Of a DNA stretch of 64,000 bases, positions 24,687 through 33,620 are shown piece after piece (the first letter of the stretch is position 1; every line of letters starts with the position of its first letter). The stretch spans positions 1 to 64,000 of the forward strand of contig DUEE01000016.1 of NCBI GenBank assembly GCA_011170285.1, read 5' to 3'. The notes below the pieces were generated by a model, which saw only the letters and a program-made list of their open reading frames with translations, did not search any database and had not been told where the DNA came from. Origin of the DNA: Dehalococcoidia bacterium. Its GTDB lineage: Bacteria > Chloroflexota > Dehalococcoidia > Dehalococcoidales > W498. A program made the position numbers and the translations under genes.

Positions 24687-25101
24687 TTCGCCTCCTGTTA
24701 AATACACTCGGTCCAAGTCCTTTTATGGTTTGGGTAAAGCTTTTTACTGTCTCAGCTACCTTTGGTCCCTCAGATGCCGATATCCATTCCAGCCTCAGCC
24801 TGTCCTTACCGATGCCTATGGCTTCAAGGAATGGTTTTAGTCCGGTAACTCTTCTTCTGGCACTCAGGTTGCCCTTTTGGTAGTGGCAATCTCCAGGGTG
24901 GCAGCCGGATACTAGGACACCGTCGGCACCTAAAGCAAATGCCTTTAATATCAGCCTCTCATCTACCCTGCCCGAGCACATTACCCTAATCACCCTCACA
25001 TTAGGTGGATATTTTATCCGTGAGGTACCAGCCAAGTCTGCACCGGTATAGGAGCACCAGTTACAAAAGAAACCGACTATCTTTGGTTCAAATTCATCCA
25101 T
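24676..25101 (-). CDS. mvhD: MvhD/FlpD-type hydrogenase iron-sulfur subunit
   Basis: A 141-residue protein of PF02662 with the [2Fe-2S] cysteine pattern GFFCNWCSYTGADLAG, VMCSGRVDE and SGCHPGDCHYQKGN. In methanogens and other anaerobes MvhD/FlpD connects a hydrogenase or formate dehydrogenase to heterodisulfide reductase, often for flavin-based bifurcation. As the first gene of mvhD-fdhA-fdhB it suggests that formate electrons pass to an Hdr-like complex, although no hdr genes lie in this window. A promoter with an operator-like repeat lies directly upstream. Confidence 0.88.
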   Translation of the reverse strand: MDEFEPKIVGFFCNWCSYTGADLAGTSRIKYPPNVRVIRVMCSGRVDERLILKAFALGADGVLVSGCHPGDCHYQKGNLSARRRVTGLKPFLEAIGIGKDRLRLEWISASEGPKVAETVKSFTQTIKGLGPSVFNRRRNEH

Positions 25102-25182
25102 TATAATCCTCTCTTTAGGCAGAAATCTATTATCTGAGGTATGTTATGGGGTAAAGTAGGCTGACGGTCTTAGCCGGGATGT

Positions 25183-25212
25183 ATCATACCCTACAGGGGG
25201 AGGGTGTGTCAA
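25183..25212 (-). promoter_or_regulatory. Promoter of the mvhD-fdhAB operon with CsoR-type operator in the spacer
   Basis: On the minus strand TTGACA (25212-25207), an 18-bp spacer, then TATGAT (25188-25183). On the plus strand the spacer holds ACCCT (25188-25192), an intervening G-rich tract and AGGGT (25201-25205): an inverted repeat flanking a run of G, the layout of CsoR/RcnR-family operators. The divergent CsoR-family gene at 25250 is the obvious binder. Confidence 0.65.
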
Positions 25213-25249
25213 CATAGTTGCTAGAGCCTAATTGGCTACAGAGGGTAGA

Positions 25250-25531
25250 ATGACTCAAGAAATATTATCGAATGAGATCCTGGTCAATCGCCTCAAAAGG
25301 ATTGAAGGGCAGATTCGCGGTATTCAGAAGATGATAGAACAAGGTCGCGATTGCGAGAGTATTATTACTCAGTTGGGAGCAGTGCGCTCTGCTATTGAGG
25401 GAGTTGGCGCATTGTGGCTAAGTAATTACATGAAATTTTGTTTCCGTGGAAGCAGCGAACCGAGGTTGGATAGCATCAATTCACTGGGGTGGGCTGTTGC
25501 CATTTGGGGCAGGGTGCGAGTTGGCGACTAG
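25250..25531 (+). CDS. CsoR/RcnR/FrmR-family transcriptional repressor (DUF156)
   Basis: An all-helical regulator of about 93 residues with NRLKRIEGQIRGIQKMIEQG followed by DCESIITQLGAVRSAIEGVG. The N-terminal Cys of the metal/aldehyde site (in DCES) is present, as is a second Cys in NYMKFC, but the position that is usually His in copper-type CsoR is Asn. It is therefore unlikely to be a standard Cu(I) sensor; FrmR-like or sulfur/redox sensing is possible. I choose ATG 25250, with GAGGG upstream, over TTG 25232. It is divergent from mvhD-fdhAB, whose promoter contains a matching operator-like repeat. Confidence 0.85.
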   Translation: MTQEILSNEILVNRLKRIEGQIRGIQKMIEQGRDCESIITQLGAVRSAIEGVGALWLSNYMKFCFRGSSEPRLDSINSLGWAVAIWGRVRVGD

Positions 25532-25554
25532 AGATAAGTCAGCCCTCTCCTTCA

Positions 25555-28266
25555 TTACTCTTGGCTAGTAGCCGGGTTTATCTTTACCGAGCATACCTTG
25601 AACTCAGGGATTTTGGCTACCGGATCTAACGCATCGATAGTCAATCGATTGACTGGCGCCTCTTTGAAATGGAAGGTCATAAAGGCTACCCCCTGGGGTG
25701 ACTTATCGGTTACTTTAACCTTAACTAGGATTTCCCCCCGCCGAGAAGCTAGTTCAACTAAATCTCCGTCAGAGCAGCAGAGCATTTCTGCATCCTGAGG
25801 ATTGATTTCCACTTCAGCTTCAGGTCGAATTTCAGCTAGACCCGGTGAATGTCGGCTCAAGGTTCCACCATGCCAGTGGTATAGAATCCTTCCTGTGGTC
25901 AGAATAAAGGGGTAATCCTCATCAGGCAGTTCAAAGGGCTCACGGTAAGGGGTAGCATGAAACTTACCCAAGCCCCGGGTAAAGCGACCTTTGTGCAGAT
26001 ATTTCGTTCCCGGGTCATCCCGATTACGGCATGGCCATTGCAGCCCTTGTTGATTCAGTCTATCGTAATGAACACCACCGTAAATGGGAGTGAGAGACGC
26101 GATTTCTTCCATTATCTCCGCGGGGTGGTTATAGGTCATAGTGTAGCCCAATCTGCTGGCTAATTCTGAGATGATTTGCCAGTCGGGTTTGCTGTCACCT
26201 ATAGGCTTAATAGACTTGTTTACCCGCTGGATTCGCCGTTCAGTATTGGTGAAAGTGCCATCCTTCTCAGCAAAACTAACCCCAGGCAGCACTACATCGG
26301 CAAATTTAGCAGTTTCGTTTAGGAAAATGTCTTGAACTACCAAGAAATCAAGGTTTTTCAGAGCCCTGACCACGAGAGTGTTGTTAGGGTCGGAGAGGAC
26401 AGGGTCTTCGCCCATAATATACATACCCTTAACCTGCCCAGCCACAGCCTTATGTATCATTTCCACGACGGTAAGTCCCGGGGTATCCGGAAGCGAGACT
26501 CCCCAAGCTTGTTCAAATTTACCTTGACTAACTTCATCGGTAACCGATTCATAACCTGGAAAGAGGTCTGGTAAAGCCCCCACATCACAGGCGCCCTGAA
26601 CATTGTTCTGTCCTCTCAAGGGACTTACCCCTGTACTTTCCCTGCCCAGGTGACCGGTCAACATCGCCAGATTAGCTAGAGCCAAAATGTTGTCTGTGCC
26701 AGTGGTATGCTGGGTTATTCCCATAGCGAACAAGATGCAAGCCTTAGGTGACTGAGCGTAAAGGCGCGCTGCCTGATACAGGTTGTCTACAGGAATCCCT
26801 GTGATTTGACTAACAATAGATGGCGGGTATTCTGCGATTGCCTCTCTCAACTCTTCAAATCCCTCTGTCCGAGCTTGGACAAAATCGGCATCGTATAAGT
26901 TCTCAGCGATGATGATGTGGAGCATGCCATTGATTAGGGCAACATCTGTGCCAGGCTTTTGCCTCAGCCAGAGGTGAGCATAATCAACCATTCGTACCTT
27001 GCGTGGGTCAGCTACTATTAACTTTGTTTTGCCATGCCTGACCCCTTCCATAATTTCAAGGGCGATTATAGGGTGGTTCTCTGAGGTGTTGGAGCCAATG
27101 ATAAAGATGCAATCAGCATCCCTGAGTTCAGCGATGGAGTTAGTCATGGCGGCGCTGCCGAAGGCAGCCGAAAGGGCGGTAACTGTCGAGGCATGGCAAA
27201 GACGGGCGCAGTGGTCAATATTGTTAGTGCCCAGAACTGCACGAGCAAGCTTCTGCATCAGGTAGTTCTCTTCAGTGGTGCACTTAGCTGAGGACAGGAT
27301 AGCCAAACTATCTGCACCTGACCGGTTCTTGAGCTCACTCAGCCTCTTAGCTACTAAATCAAGCGCTTCTTCCCAGCTCGCTTCCTTGAATTTACCGTCT
27401 CCCCTTTCTCCGTCTCGGATAAGTGGGGTGGTCAGCCTCTCAGGACTGTGGACAAAATCAAGGCCAAACTTCCCCTTGACGCAGAGTCGCCCTTGGTTTA
27501 CCACCCCGTTGGCGGGGGCGTTAACCCTGACAATACGATTATCCTTAATATCTAATTCTATATTGCAGCCGACCCCGCAGTAAGGACAGACGGTGGAGAC
27601 TTTTCTGAACTCCCACTCGCGCCCCTGGAATCTTCGGCTCTTCTCGGTGAGGGCACCTACTGGGCAGGCAGCCACGCATTGTCCGCAAAAGAGACAAGTG
27701 CTATCAAGTAATGACCTATCGTAAGGAGTGGCTACTTTGGTATTAAACCCACGGTGAGCGAAATTGATAGCCTCAACGAATTGGACTTCATTGCAGGCAG
27801 CAACACACCTCCCGCAAAGGATACACTTATTATAGTCCCTGACGAAGAAGGGGTTGGTCTCGTCCAGGGGGTAAGCGTGTTTCTCGCCCTGAAATCTAGT
27901 GGTAGGGACGCCCAGTTCATAGGCATATCTCTCCAAATCGCAGGCGCCACTTTTTTCGCAGGTCATACAATCAAAGGGGTGGTCAGAGAGAAGGAGTTCT
28001 ATTATTAACCTCCTGGCTTTAATTACTCTCTCCGTATTGGTTCTGACCACCATATTGTTAGACACAGGGTAGGAGCAGGACGCTACTAGGTTTCTGGCTC
28101 CGTCGACCTCGACTACACATAGGCGGCAGGCACTAGTCGGCAGCATGTCTTCCCGATGGCACAAATGAGGGATTTCAATCCCAACACCCTTCGCCGCTTG
28201 AAATATCGTAGTCCCTTCCTCTACTACCACTTTCTGATTGTCTATAGTCAAAGAAACCTTTGCCAC
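25555..28266 (-). CDS. NAD(P)-type formate dehydrogenase alpha subunit with NuoG-like N-terminus
   Basis: A 903-residue protein. Residues 1-80 are a [2Fe-2S] ferredoxin domain (CHREDMLPTSACRLC); next comes a NuoG-type His-Cys3 cluster region (HPFDCMTCEKSGACDL), then two [4Fe-4S] clusters (CILCGRCVAACNE and CLFCGQCVAACPVGA). From about residue 225 it is a molybdopterin oxidoreductase (CPYCGVGCNIEL; active-site NNIDHCARLCHAS, cysteine type). This is the FdsA/FdhF-like layout of soluble formate dehydrogenases that work with NuoE/NuoF partners. Those partners are the two genes directly upstream, so the complex should couple formate oxidation or CO2 reduction to pyridine nucleotides in the cytoplasm. 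Confidence 0.92.
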   Translation of the reverse strand: MAKVSLTIDNQKVVVEEGTTIFQAAKGVGIEIPHLCHREDMLPTSACRLCVVEVDGARNLVASCSYPVSNNMVVRTNTERVIKARRLIIELLLSDHPFDCMTCEKSGACDLERYAYELGVPTTRFQGEKHAYPLDETNPFFVRDYNKCILCGRCVAACNEVQFVEAINFAHRGFNTKVATPYDRSLLDSTCLFCGQCVAACPVGALTEKSRRFQGREWEFRKVSTVCPYCGVGCNIELDIKDNRIVRVNAPANGVVNQGRLCVKGKFGLDFVHSPERLTTPLIRDGERGDGKFKEASWEEALDLVAKRLSELKNRSGADSLAILSSAKCTTEENYLMQKLARAVLGTNNIDHCARLCHASTVTALSAAFGSAAMTNSIAELRDADCIFIIGSNTSENHPIIALEIMEGVRHGKTKLIVADPRKVRMVDYAHLWLRQKPGTDVALINGMLHIIIAENLYDADFVQARTEGFEELREAIAEYPPSIVSQITGIPVDNLYQAARLYAQSPKACILFAMGITQHTTGTDNILALANLAMLTGHLGRESTGVSPLRGQNNVQGACDVGALPDLFPGYESVTDEVSQGKFEQAWGVSLPDTPGLTVVEMIHKAVAGQVKGMYIMGEDPVLSDPNNTLVVRALKNLDFLVVQDIFLNETAKFADVVLPGVSFAEKDGTFTNTERRIQRVNKSIKPIGDSKPDWQIISELASRLGYTMTYNHPAEIMEEIASLTPIYGGVHYDRLNQQGLQWPCRNRDDPGTKYLHKGRFTRGLGKFHATPYREPFELPDEDYPFILTTGRILYHWHGGTLSRHSPGLAEIRPEAEVEINPQDAEMLCCSDGDLVELASRRGEILVKVKVTDKSPQGVAFMTFHFKEAPVNRLTIDALDPVAKIPEFKVCSVKINPATSQE

Positions 28267-28276
28267 TTTGTTTTCC

Positions 28277-31200
28277 TTATTCCCTTTTTAGGTCGCACCT
28301 CAAACATCGCCTGGCTTCCTTAATTGCCATCTCCTCGGAGAAGCCCAGATTGACCTCTCTGAGGTCAGTGATTCGCTTCTCTGGAGGTAGTGCTGGCATC
28401 ACTTGGCGCGTCCCTGTCTCAACTAGCTCCTCTTCCCAGGGGACATCAATGGATTTCTTGCTCTCCCCGAGCCGATTTGCTCTCATGTCCTCCCCCTTGA
28501 GATACTTATCTATGGAGATGGCAGCCTTCTTCCCAGCAGCCATAGCTTCAATCACTGTGGCTGGACCGGTAACATCATCCCCAGCGGCAAACACCCCAGC
28601 CCGCTGAGTAGACAGGGTAACCGGGTCAACAACAAAAGTGTTCCCCCTAGCTGTCTCCAACCCCTCGTCTCCCTTTAAAAAGGAAATATCAGGCGACTGA
28701 CCGATAGCAGCTATTACCGTATCTACGCTCAATGAGAACTCCGAACCCTCAATGGGAACCGGGCGTCTCCGTCCGCTATCATCATATTCTCCCAACTCGG
28801 TGCGAATGCACTCCAGGCTTTCTATCTGGCCGTTTCTACCCGATACCCGGGAAGGGGTTGCCAGACAGAGAAGCTTGATGCCCTCGTGCTCCGCTTCCGA
28901 GATCTCCTCCTTGTTGGCAGGTATTTCATCCCGTGACCTCCGATAGACAATTGTGACCTCCTTGGCGCCTAGTCGGAGGGACGAACGAGCAGCATCAAAA
29001 GCGACATTGCCACCACCGATAATCGCTATCCTGTTGCCCAGAGTGACCTTCTTCCCTAAGTTAACACCTCGTAGGAAGGGGACGCCATCAAAGACACCTT
29101 TCAATCCCTCACCCTCGATGCCCAGTTTTAAACCCCTATGAGCACCGATAGCTAGCAGTACTGCTTGGTAGCCTCGCTGGAAGAGGTCATCCATAGGTAA
29201 ATGGGAGCCAACAGGGGTATTGACCTTAATCTCCACACCCAGGCTGGTGATAAAGTCAATGTCAGCTTGCAGAACATTCCTGGGTAGTCGGTATTCCGGG
29301 ATGCCCATGGCTAGCATACCGCCTGCCACTGGCAGAGCTTCAAAAATAGTTACTTGATAACCCCACCTTGCCAGGTGGTAAGCAGCATTGAGACCTGCCG
29401 GACCCGAGCCTGCAATAGCCACTTTTTCCTCACGGGGCTTGGCGACAGAGACTTCAGTCCGAAGGCCGGTTTTTGCCCCATAGTCGGCGGCGAAACGCTT
29501 CAGGGCAGCGATAGCCACAGGCTCATCTATATCACCCCGCCGACACTTAGCTTCACAGGGATGATGACACACACGACCACACACTCCAGCCAAGGGGTTA
29601 TCCTGTCGGATAAGATTGAGTGCCTCCTCAAATCTCCCCTCACTGATTAATGCAATATACCCCACGGCGTCTGTATTAATGGGGCAGGTATGCTCACAAG
29701 GGGCATAAACCAGGGTCTCACAGGCTGCGGCAGGACAGCGCTTCTCTCTAATATGCGCCTCGTATTCGTCACGGAAGTATTTTATAGTGCTTAGCACTGG
29801 GTTAGGAGCAGTCTGCCCCAATCCACATAGGGCAGTGTCCTTAACTCCCTCGGCTAATTCAGTGAGTAGCTCTATATCCCCTTCAGTTCCCTTCCCCTCT
29901 GTAATCTGGGTCAATATCTCCAGCATCCTCTTGGTGCCCAAGCGGCAGGGAACACACTTACCACAGGACTCAACTTGGGTGAAAGCCAGAAAGTATCGGG
30001 CTATATCCACCATACAAGTATTTTCATCCATGACTGTCATTCCCCCCGACCCCATGATTGAGCCTACCCCGGCTAATGATTCATAATCAATAGGTAAGCC
30101 TAGATACCTTGATGGAATACAGCCTCCTGAGGGACCACCCGTCAGCACAGCCTTAAACCTTCTTCCCTTCGGTATGCCACCCCCGATACCATCAATAACC
30201 TCTCCCAATGTAGTACCCATAGGCACCTCTACCAAGCCAGTATTATTGACCTTGCCTGTCAGTGAAAATATCTTTGTTCCTTTGCTTGTTTCAGTGCCTA
30301 GACTAGAATACCAATCGGCTCCGTTGAGAATGATGGAGGGGACATTAGCATAGGTCTCTACATTATTGATATTAGTGGGTTTGCCCCATAAGCCTGATTG
30401 AGCCGGGAATGGAGGGCGAGGGCGAGGCATGCCCCTTCTCCCCTCAATAGAGGCTATAAGGGCTGTCTCCTCTCCACACACGAAAGCTCCTGCCCCTTCT
30501 TTTATCCTGATTTCAAAACTAAAACCTGAACCTAGAATATTTTTACCAAGTAGACCTAGCTCCTCTAACTGAGAAATAGCGGTTCTCAAATGTCTAACTG
30601 CCAGAGGATACTCTGCCCGGACATAGATATAGCCGATTTTTGCTCCGATGGCATAGGCTGCAATAATCATCCCTTCTAGGACGATATGGGGATTCCCCTC
30701 GAGGACACTCCGATCCATAAAGGCACCGGGGTCTCCCTCATCGGCGTTGCAGATAATATACTTGGTATCGCCGATTGCTGTCTTTACAAACCTCCATTTT
30801 CTACCAGTAGGAAACCCAGCGCCACCACGTCCTCTTAATCCAGATTCTCCAACAGCTTCAATAACCTGCTCCGGAGTTATGGAGGTGAGAGCCTTGCTTA
30901 AAGCTGCATAGCCATCATAGGCAATATAGTCCGAAATATCGGTGGGGTCTATTCTGCCGTTATGGCGTAAGACAATACGCCTCTGTTTATTATAGAACGG
31001 CACCTCATAATCAAAAACGATCTTTTTACCCGATGCCGGATCCGTGTAGAGTAGGCGTTCAACAATTTCTTCTCCTATGATAGTTTTAGAAACAATTTCT
31101 GGGACATCTTCTGTAGTCACCTGGGGATAAAAGATTTCTTTAGGGAGGATGACGACTACCGGCCCCCTCTCACAAAAACCATGACAGCCGGTTTTCTTAA

Positions 31201-31405
31201 CCTCAACTTTATCTTTTAAGCCTCGTCCTTCGATCTCCTCGGTAAAAGCAGCTATAACGCCTTCACTACCTAAGGCAGTGCAACCGGTACCACTACATAC
31301 TGTCACACAGGTCTTATTGGGGTCCCTATTCTTAAGTATAGACACTCGAAGAGATTCTAATTCTTCGGGTGTTCCTATTTTACCCATAGAAAGTTTCTCC
31401 ATCAT
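28277..31405 (-). CDS. NuoF-GltD fusion: NADH dehydrogenase flavoprotein joined to GltD-type oxidoreductase
   Basis: A protein of about 1040 residues in two halves. The first has a thioredoxin-like [2Fe-2S] domain (CSGTGC...GCHGFCERGP), then the NuoF core with GRGGAGFPTGRKW, NADEGDPGAFMDR and the [4Fe-4S] motif ESCGKCVPC. From about residue 565 it is GltD-like: cysteine-rich CEHTCPINTDAVGYI and CGRVCHHPCEAKC, an FAD site GSGPAGLNAAYHLA, and an NAD(P) site IGGGNVAFDAARSSLRLGA. Separate proteins in most organisms, here fused, so one subunit could hold two flavins and two pyridine-nucleotide sites. It follows nuoE without a gap and precedes the 903-aa formate dehydrogenase. Confidence 0.92.
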   Translation of the reverse strand: MMEKLSMGKIGTPEELESLRVSILKNRDPNKTCVTVCSGTGCTALGSEGVIAAFTEEIEGRGLKDKVEVKKTGCHGFCERGPVVVILPKEIFYPQVTTEDVPEIVSKTIIGEEIVERLLYTDPASGKKIVFDYEVPFYNKQRRIVLRHNGRIDPTDISDYIAYDGYAALSKALTSITPEQVIEAVGESGLRGRGGAGFPTGRKWRFVKTAIGDTKYIICNADEGDPGAFMDRSVLEGNPHIVLEGMIIAAYAIGAKIGYIYVRAEYPLAVRHLRTAISQLEELGLLGKNILGSGFSFEIRIKEGAGAFVCGEETALIASIEGRRGMPRPRPPFPAQSGLWGKPTNINNVETYANVPSIILNGADWYSSLGTETSKGTKIFSLTGKVNNTGLVEVPMGTTLGEVIDGIGGGIPKGRRFKAVLTGGPSGGCIPSRYLGLPIDYESLAGVGSIMGSGGMTVMDENTCMVDIARYFLAFTQVESCGKCVPCRLGTKRMLEILTQITEGKGTEGDIELLTELAEGVKDTALCGLGQTAPNPVLSTIKYFRDEYEAHIREKRCPAAACETLVYAPCEHTCPINTDAVGYIALISEGRFEEALNLIRQDNPLAGVCGRVCHHPCEAKCRRGDIDEPVAIAALKRFAADYGAKTGLRTEVSVAKPREEKVAIAGSGPAGLNAAYHLARWGYQVTIFEALPVAGGMLAMGIPEYRLPRNVLQADIDFITSLGVEIKVNTPVGSHLPMDDLFQRGYQAVLLAIGAHRGLKLGIEGEGLKGVFDGVPFLRGVNLGKKVTLGNRIAIIGGGNVAFDAARSSLRLGAKEVTIVYRRSRDEIPANKEEISEAEHEGIKLLCLATPSRVSGRNGQIESLECIRTELGEYDDSGRRRPVPIEGSEFSLSVDTVIAAIGQSPDISFLKGDEGLETARGNTFVVDPVTLSTQRAGVFAAGDDVTGPATVIEAMAAGKKAAISIDKYLKGEDMRANRLGESKKSIDVPWEEELVETGTRQVMPALPPEKRITDLREVNLGFSEEMAIKEARRCLRCDLKRE

Positions 31406-31408
31406 CAA

Positions 31409-31876
31409 TCATATCGCTTTCAGCACGATCTTGGCTCTCGTGGACGTCATTTTGCCAAAGTACTTGCCGTTAATTACTACCACTGGACCCATAGCACACG
31501 CTCCCAGACAAGCAACCGTCTCCAGAGTAAATTTGTAATCAGCAGTTGTATTGCCCTCCCGAATTCCTAAGAACCCCTCCACTGTTCTTAAAACTGATCT
31601 CCCTCCCCGAACATAGCAAGCTGTTCCCCGACAGACCCGTATTATGTTTCTGCCGCGTGGGGTTAGGTAGAATTGAGAATAAAAGGTGACTACTGCGTAA
31701 ATCTGACTCAGCGGAACCCTTACTTCCCGGCTTAAATGAACTAAGACTTCTTCAGGAAGGTAACCGTAGACCTGCTGGGTCTCCTGTAATATGGGGATAA
31801 GAGCCCCTTCCTCAAACTGGTATTTTTCCAAGACGGGGTCTAAAAGTGATAGGTCTATATCGTTAGATATTACCAT
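31409..31876 (-). CDS. nuoE: NuoE-like [2Fe-2S] subunit
   Basis: A subunit of about 155 residues with a helical N-terminal domain (LIPILQETQQVYGYLPEEV) and a thioredoxin-like [2Fe-2S] domain with ligands in CRGTACYVRGG and ACLGACAMGP. It is the standard partner of NuoF/HydB subunits in NADH-linked hydrogenases and formate dehydrogenases. It is first in the nuoE, nuoF-gltD, formate dehydrogenase operon. The frame also allows a TTG start at 31885; the ATG at 31876 is more usual, although no strong ribosome binding site is visible. Confidence 0.92.
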   Translation of the reverse strand: MVISNDIDLSLLDPVLEKYQFEEGALIPILQETQQVYGYLPEEVLVHLSREVRVPLSQIYAVVTFYSQFYLTPRGRNIIRVCRGTACYVRGGRSVLRTVEGFLGIREGNTTADYKFTLETVACLGACAMGPVVVINGKYFGKMTSTRAKIVLKAI

Positions 31877-32353
31877 TCTTCTCAAATCAATCTAGAGGCG
31901 TCAGGCAACACATCGGTGCCATTCTTCAACCTGCCCTTAGTGCCATCAATGGTCAAATAAATCTAGTCCATCCCGGATAATCGGTTGATACTTTGGGCAG
32001 ATTGGTTAACAGGCTCCATTATACCAGGAGTTCGCTTCCTTTTTCAATACCCGTGTGCTGAGGTGTGTTTTGTGAATACTTGGGCTTTGGGGGTGCCCCT
32101 ATTATTAGTACCACCTATAATAAGGCATACACAGGAACTTTGGTATGGGCTAAAAGGACAAGGAATCAAAGTCAAATTAGCAATGGCACCGTCCATTTGC
32201 GGACAGAGGGTGTCAGGACTGTCCTAATTGAAAAGGCTACCTTCACAAATTTGTGATTGCAACTAGGCTGCCCGAAGTGTTATGATTAAATCTACCATTA
32301 TTAGTAGCTAGGGGCTAACTGCTCCAATATAAGCTCAAGGGGGGGTTGATATA
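31877..32353. other. Divergent intergenic region before nuoE
   Basis: About 480 bp between the nuoE operon and a small membrane-protein gene. Two short plus-strand frames (31985-32227 and 32065-32256) have no ribosome binding sites and unconvincing composition. The nuoE promoter must lie here, but I cannot assign it. No structured RNA was recognised. Confidence 0.4.
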
Positions 32354-32554
32354 ATGGGTTACTTCTCAATACTGGCAGCCGTACCCGGCTTCTTTCTAAG
32401 CGCCTTCATCTTTATGCTTCTCTGGGGTGTTATTGCCCCAAACTTCGGGATAGAAAAGATAGGCTATCCTATGGCTATGTTGATAACCATCACCCTCTGG
32501 CTTGCCGTGGCACCTCTGGCAGCAGCGGCTGGTCGAAGAGCAAAAAAGTGGTAA
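32354..32554 (+). CDS. Small two-helix membrane protein, 66 aa
   Basis: A 66-residue protein with two membrane segments (ILAAVPGFFLSAFIFMLLWG and MAMLITITLWLAVAPLAAAA) and a basic C-terminus, GRRAKKW, consistent with cytoplasmic anchoring. A G-rich ribosome binding site (AAGGGGGGGTTG) precedes the ATG. Family unknown. It lies 45 bp upstream of purM in the same direction, but a link to purine synthesis is not evident. Confidence 0.65.
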   Translation: MGYFSILAAVPGFFLSAFIFMLLWGVIAPNFGIEKIGYPMAMLITITLWLAVAPLAAAAGRRAKKW

Positions 32555-32599
32555 CTGCATATTGGGCTGAATTGGATTTTTACCTGAGGAGGCAAGTAG

Positions 32600-33607
32600 A
32601 TTAAAGAAACCTATGCCAAGGCTGGCGTCAATATTGATATTGCGGCTAGAGCCAAGGAGATGATTGGAAAGCAGGCTCGGTCTACCCTCCGCCCTGAGGT
32701 CTTGAGCGGTCCAGGGTTCTTTGGAGGGCTTTTTGAGTTTAAGGGGTTCAAGCAACCAGTTCTGGTGTCCAGCGTTGATGGGGTAGGTACCAAACTGAAG
32801 ATTGCCTGTGCCTTAGGCAAGCATAATACTGTTGGTATTGACATAGTTAATCACTGTGTTAATGACATTCTTGCCTGTGGTGCCGAGCCGCTCTTCTTTT
32901 TGGACTACATTGCTATGGGCAAGCTGGTACCGGAGCAGGTAGAGGCTATTGCTCAGGGGCTGGTTCAAGCTTGCCGTGAGGTTGGCTGTGCCCTTATTGG
33001 TGGCGAAACCGCCCAGATGCCCGGGCTATATACCGAGGGGGATTATGACCTCGTAGGTTTTATCATCGGTGTGGTGGAGAAGGAAAGGATTATCATAGGG
33101 AAAACGATTGTGGCTGGTGATACCATTATCGGCCTACCCTCCAGCGGACTTCATACCAATGGTTATTCTCTGGTGCGCAAGCTTTTTGGTGAAACTCAAC
33201 CGGTATTAAATACTTATTACCCTGAGTTAGGCCGAACTTTAGGTGAGGAGCTTCTGGAGCCTCACCGATGCTACTATCATCAGTTAAAGCCACTACTGCC
33301 GGTTATTAAGGGTATCGCACATATTACTGGCGGTGGCTTGATTGATAATGTGCCTCGGGTTCTGCCTCAAGGCGTGGCGGCCCAATTTCACAGTCAGGCG
33401 TGGACGATACTACCTATTTTCCAGCTCATTCAGCAGCGGGGCAATGTTGCTCAAGACGAGATGTATCGGGTGTTTAATATGGGTATCGGTGTGGTGCTCA
33501 TTTGCTCACCCAAAGATGTTGACCAACTCACCCAAGCCTTACCCGAGGCAAAAATTATTGGTGAGATGGTAGAGCAGGTGGGGAAGGCGAGGGTGATTAT
33601 CCATTAG
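32600..33607 (+). CDS. purM: Phosphoribosylformylglycinamidine cyclo-ligase (AIR synthetase), probable ATT start
   Basis: Converts FGAM to AIR in purine synthesis. The first ATG, at 32660, would remove a conserved N-terminal segment. Reading upstream in frame gives IKETYAKAGVNIDIAARAKE, which matches the family's YxxAGVDI...A start, and stops at a TAG immediately before an ATT at 32600. GAGGAGG (32586-32592) sits 7 nt before this ATT, ideal spacing. The result is 335 residues, the normal family length. Other landmarks are SSVDGVGTKLKIA, GGETAQMPG and ITGGGLIDNVPRVLP. purH follows 113 bp downstream. Confidence 0.88.
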   Translation: MKETYAKAGVNIDIAARAKEMIGKQARSTLRPEVLSGPGFFGGLFEFKGFKQPVLVSSVDGVGTKLKIACALGKHNTVGIDIVNHCVNDILACGAEPLFFLDYIAMGKLVPEQVEAIAQGLVQACREVGCALIGGETAQMPGLYTEGDYDLVGFIIGVVEKERIIIGKTIVAGDTIIGLPSSGLHTNGYSLVRKLFGETQPVLNTYYPELGRTLGEELLEPHRCYYHQLKPLLPVIKGIAHITGGGLIDNVPRVLPQGVAAQFHSQAWTILPIFQLIQQRGNVAQDEMYRVFNMGIGVVLICSPKDVDQLTQALPEAKIIGEMVEQVGKARVIIH

Positions 33608-33620
33608 TTATCGGTGTAGT

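Noticed and set aside
22656-28266. Selenocysteine in the formate dehydrogenases.
   Set aside because: Both alpha subunits have cysteine at the active-site position (EYCGRLC and DHCARLC) and no in-frame TGA.
31985-32256. Two overlapping plus-strand frames upstream of the small membrane protein.
   Set aside because: No start signals, poor composition, and no recognisable motif.
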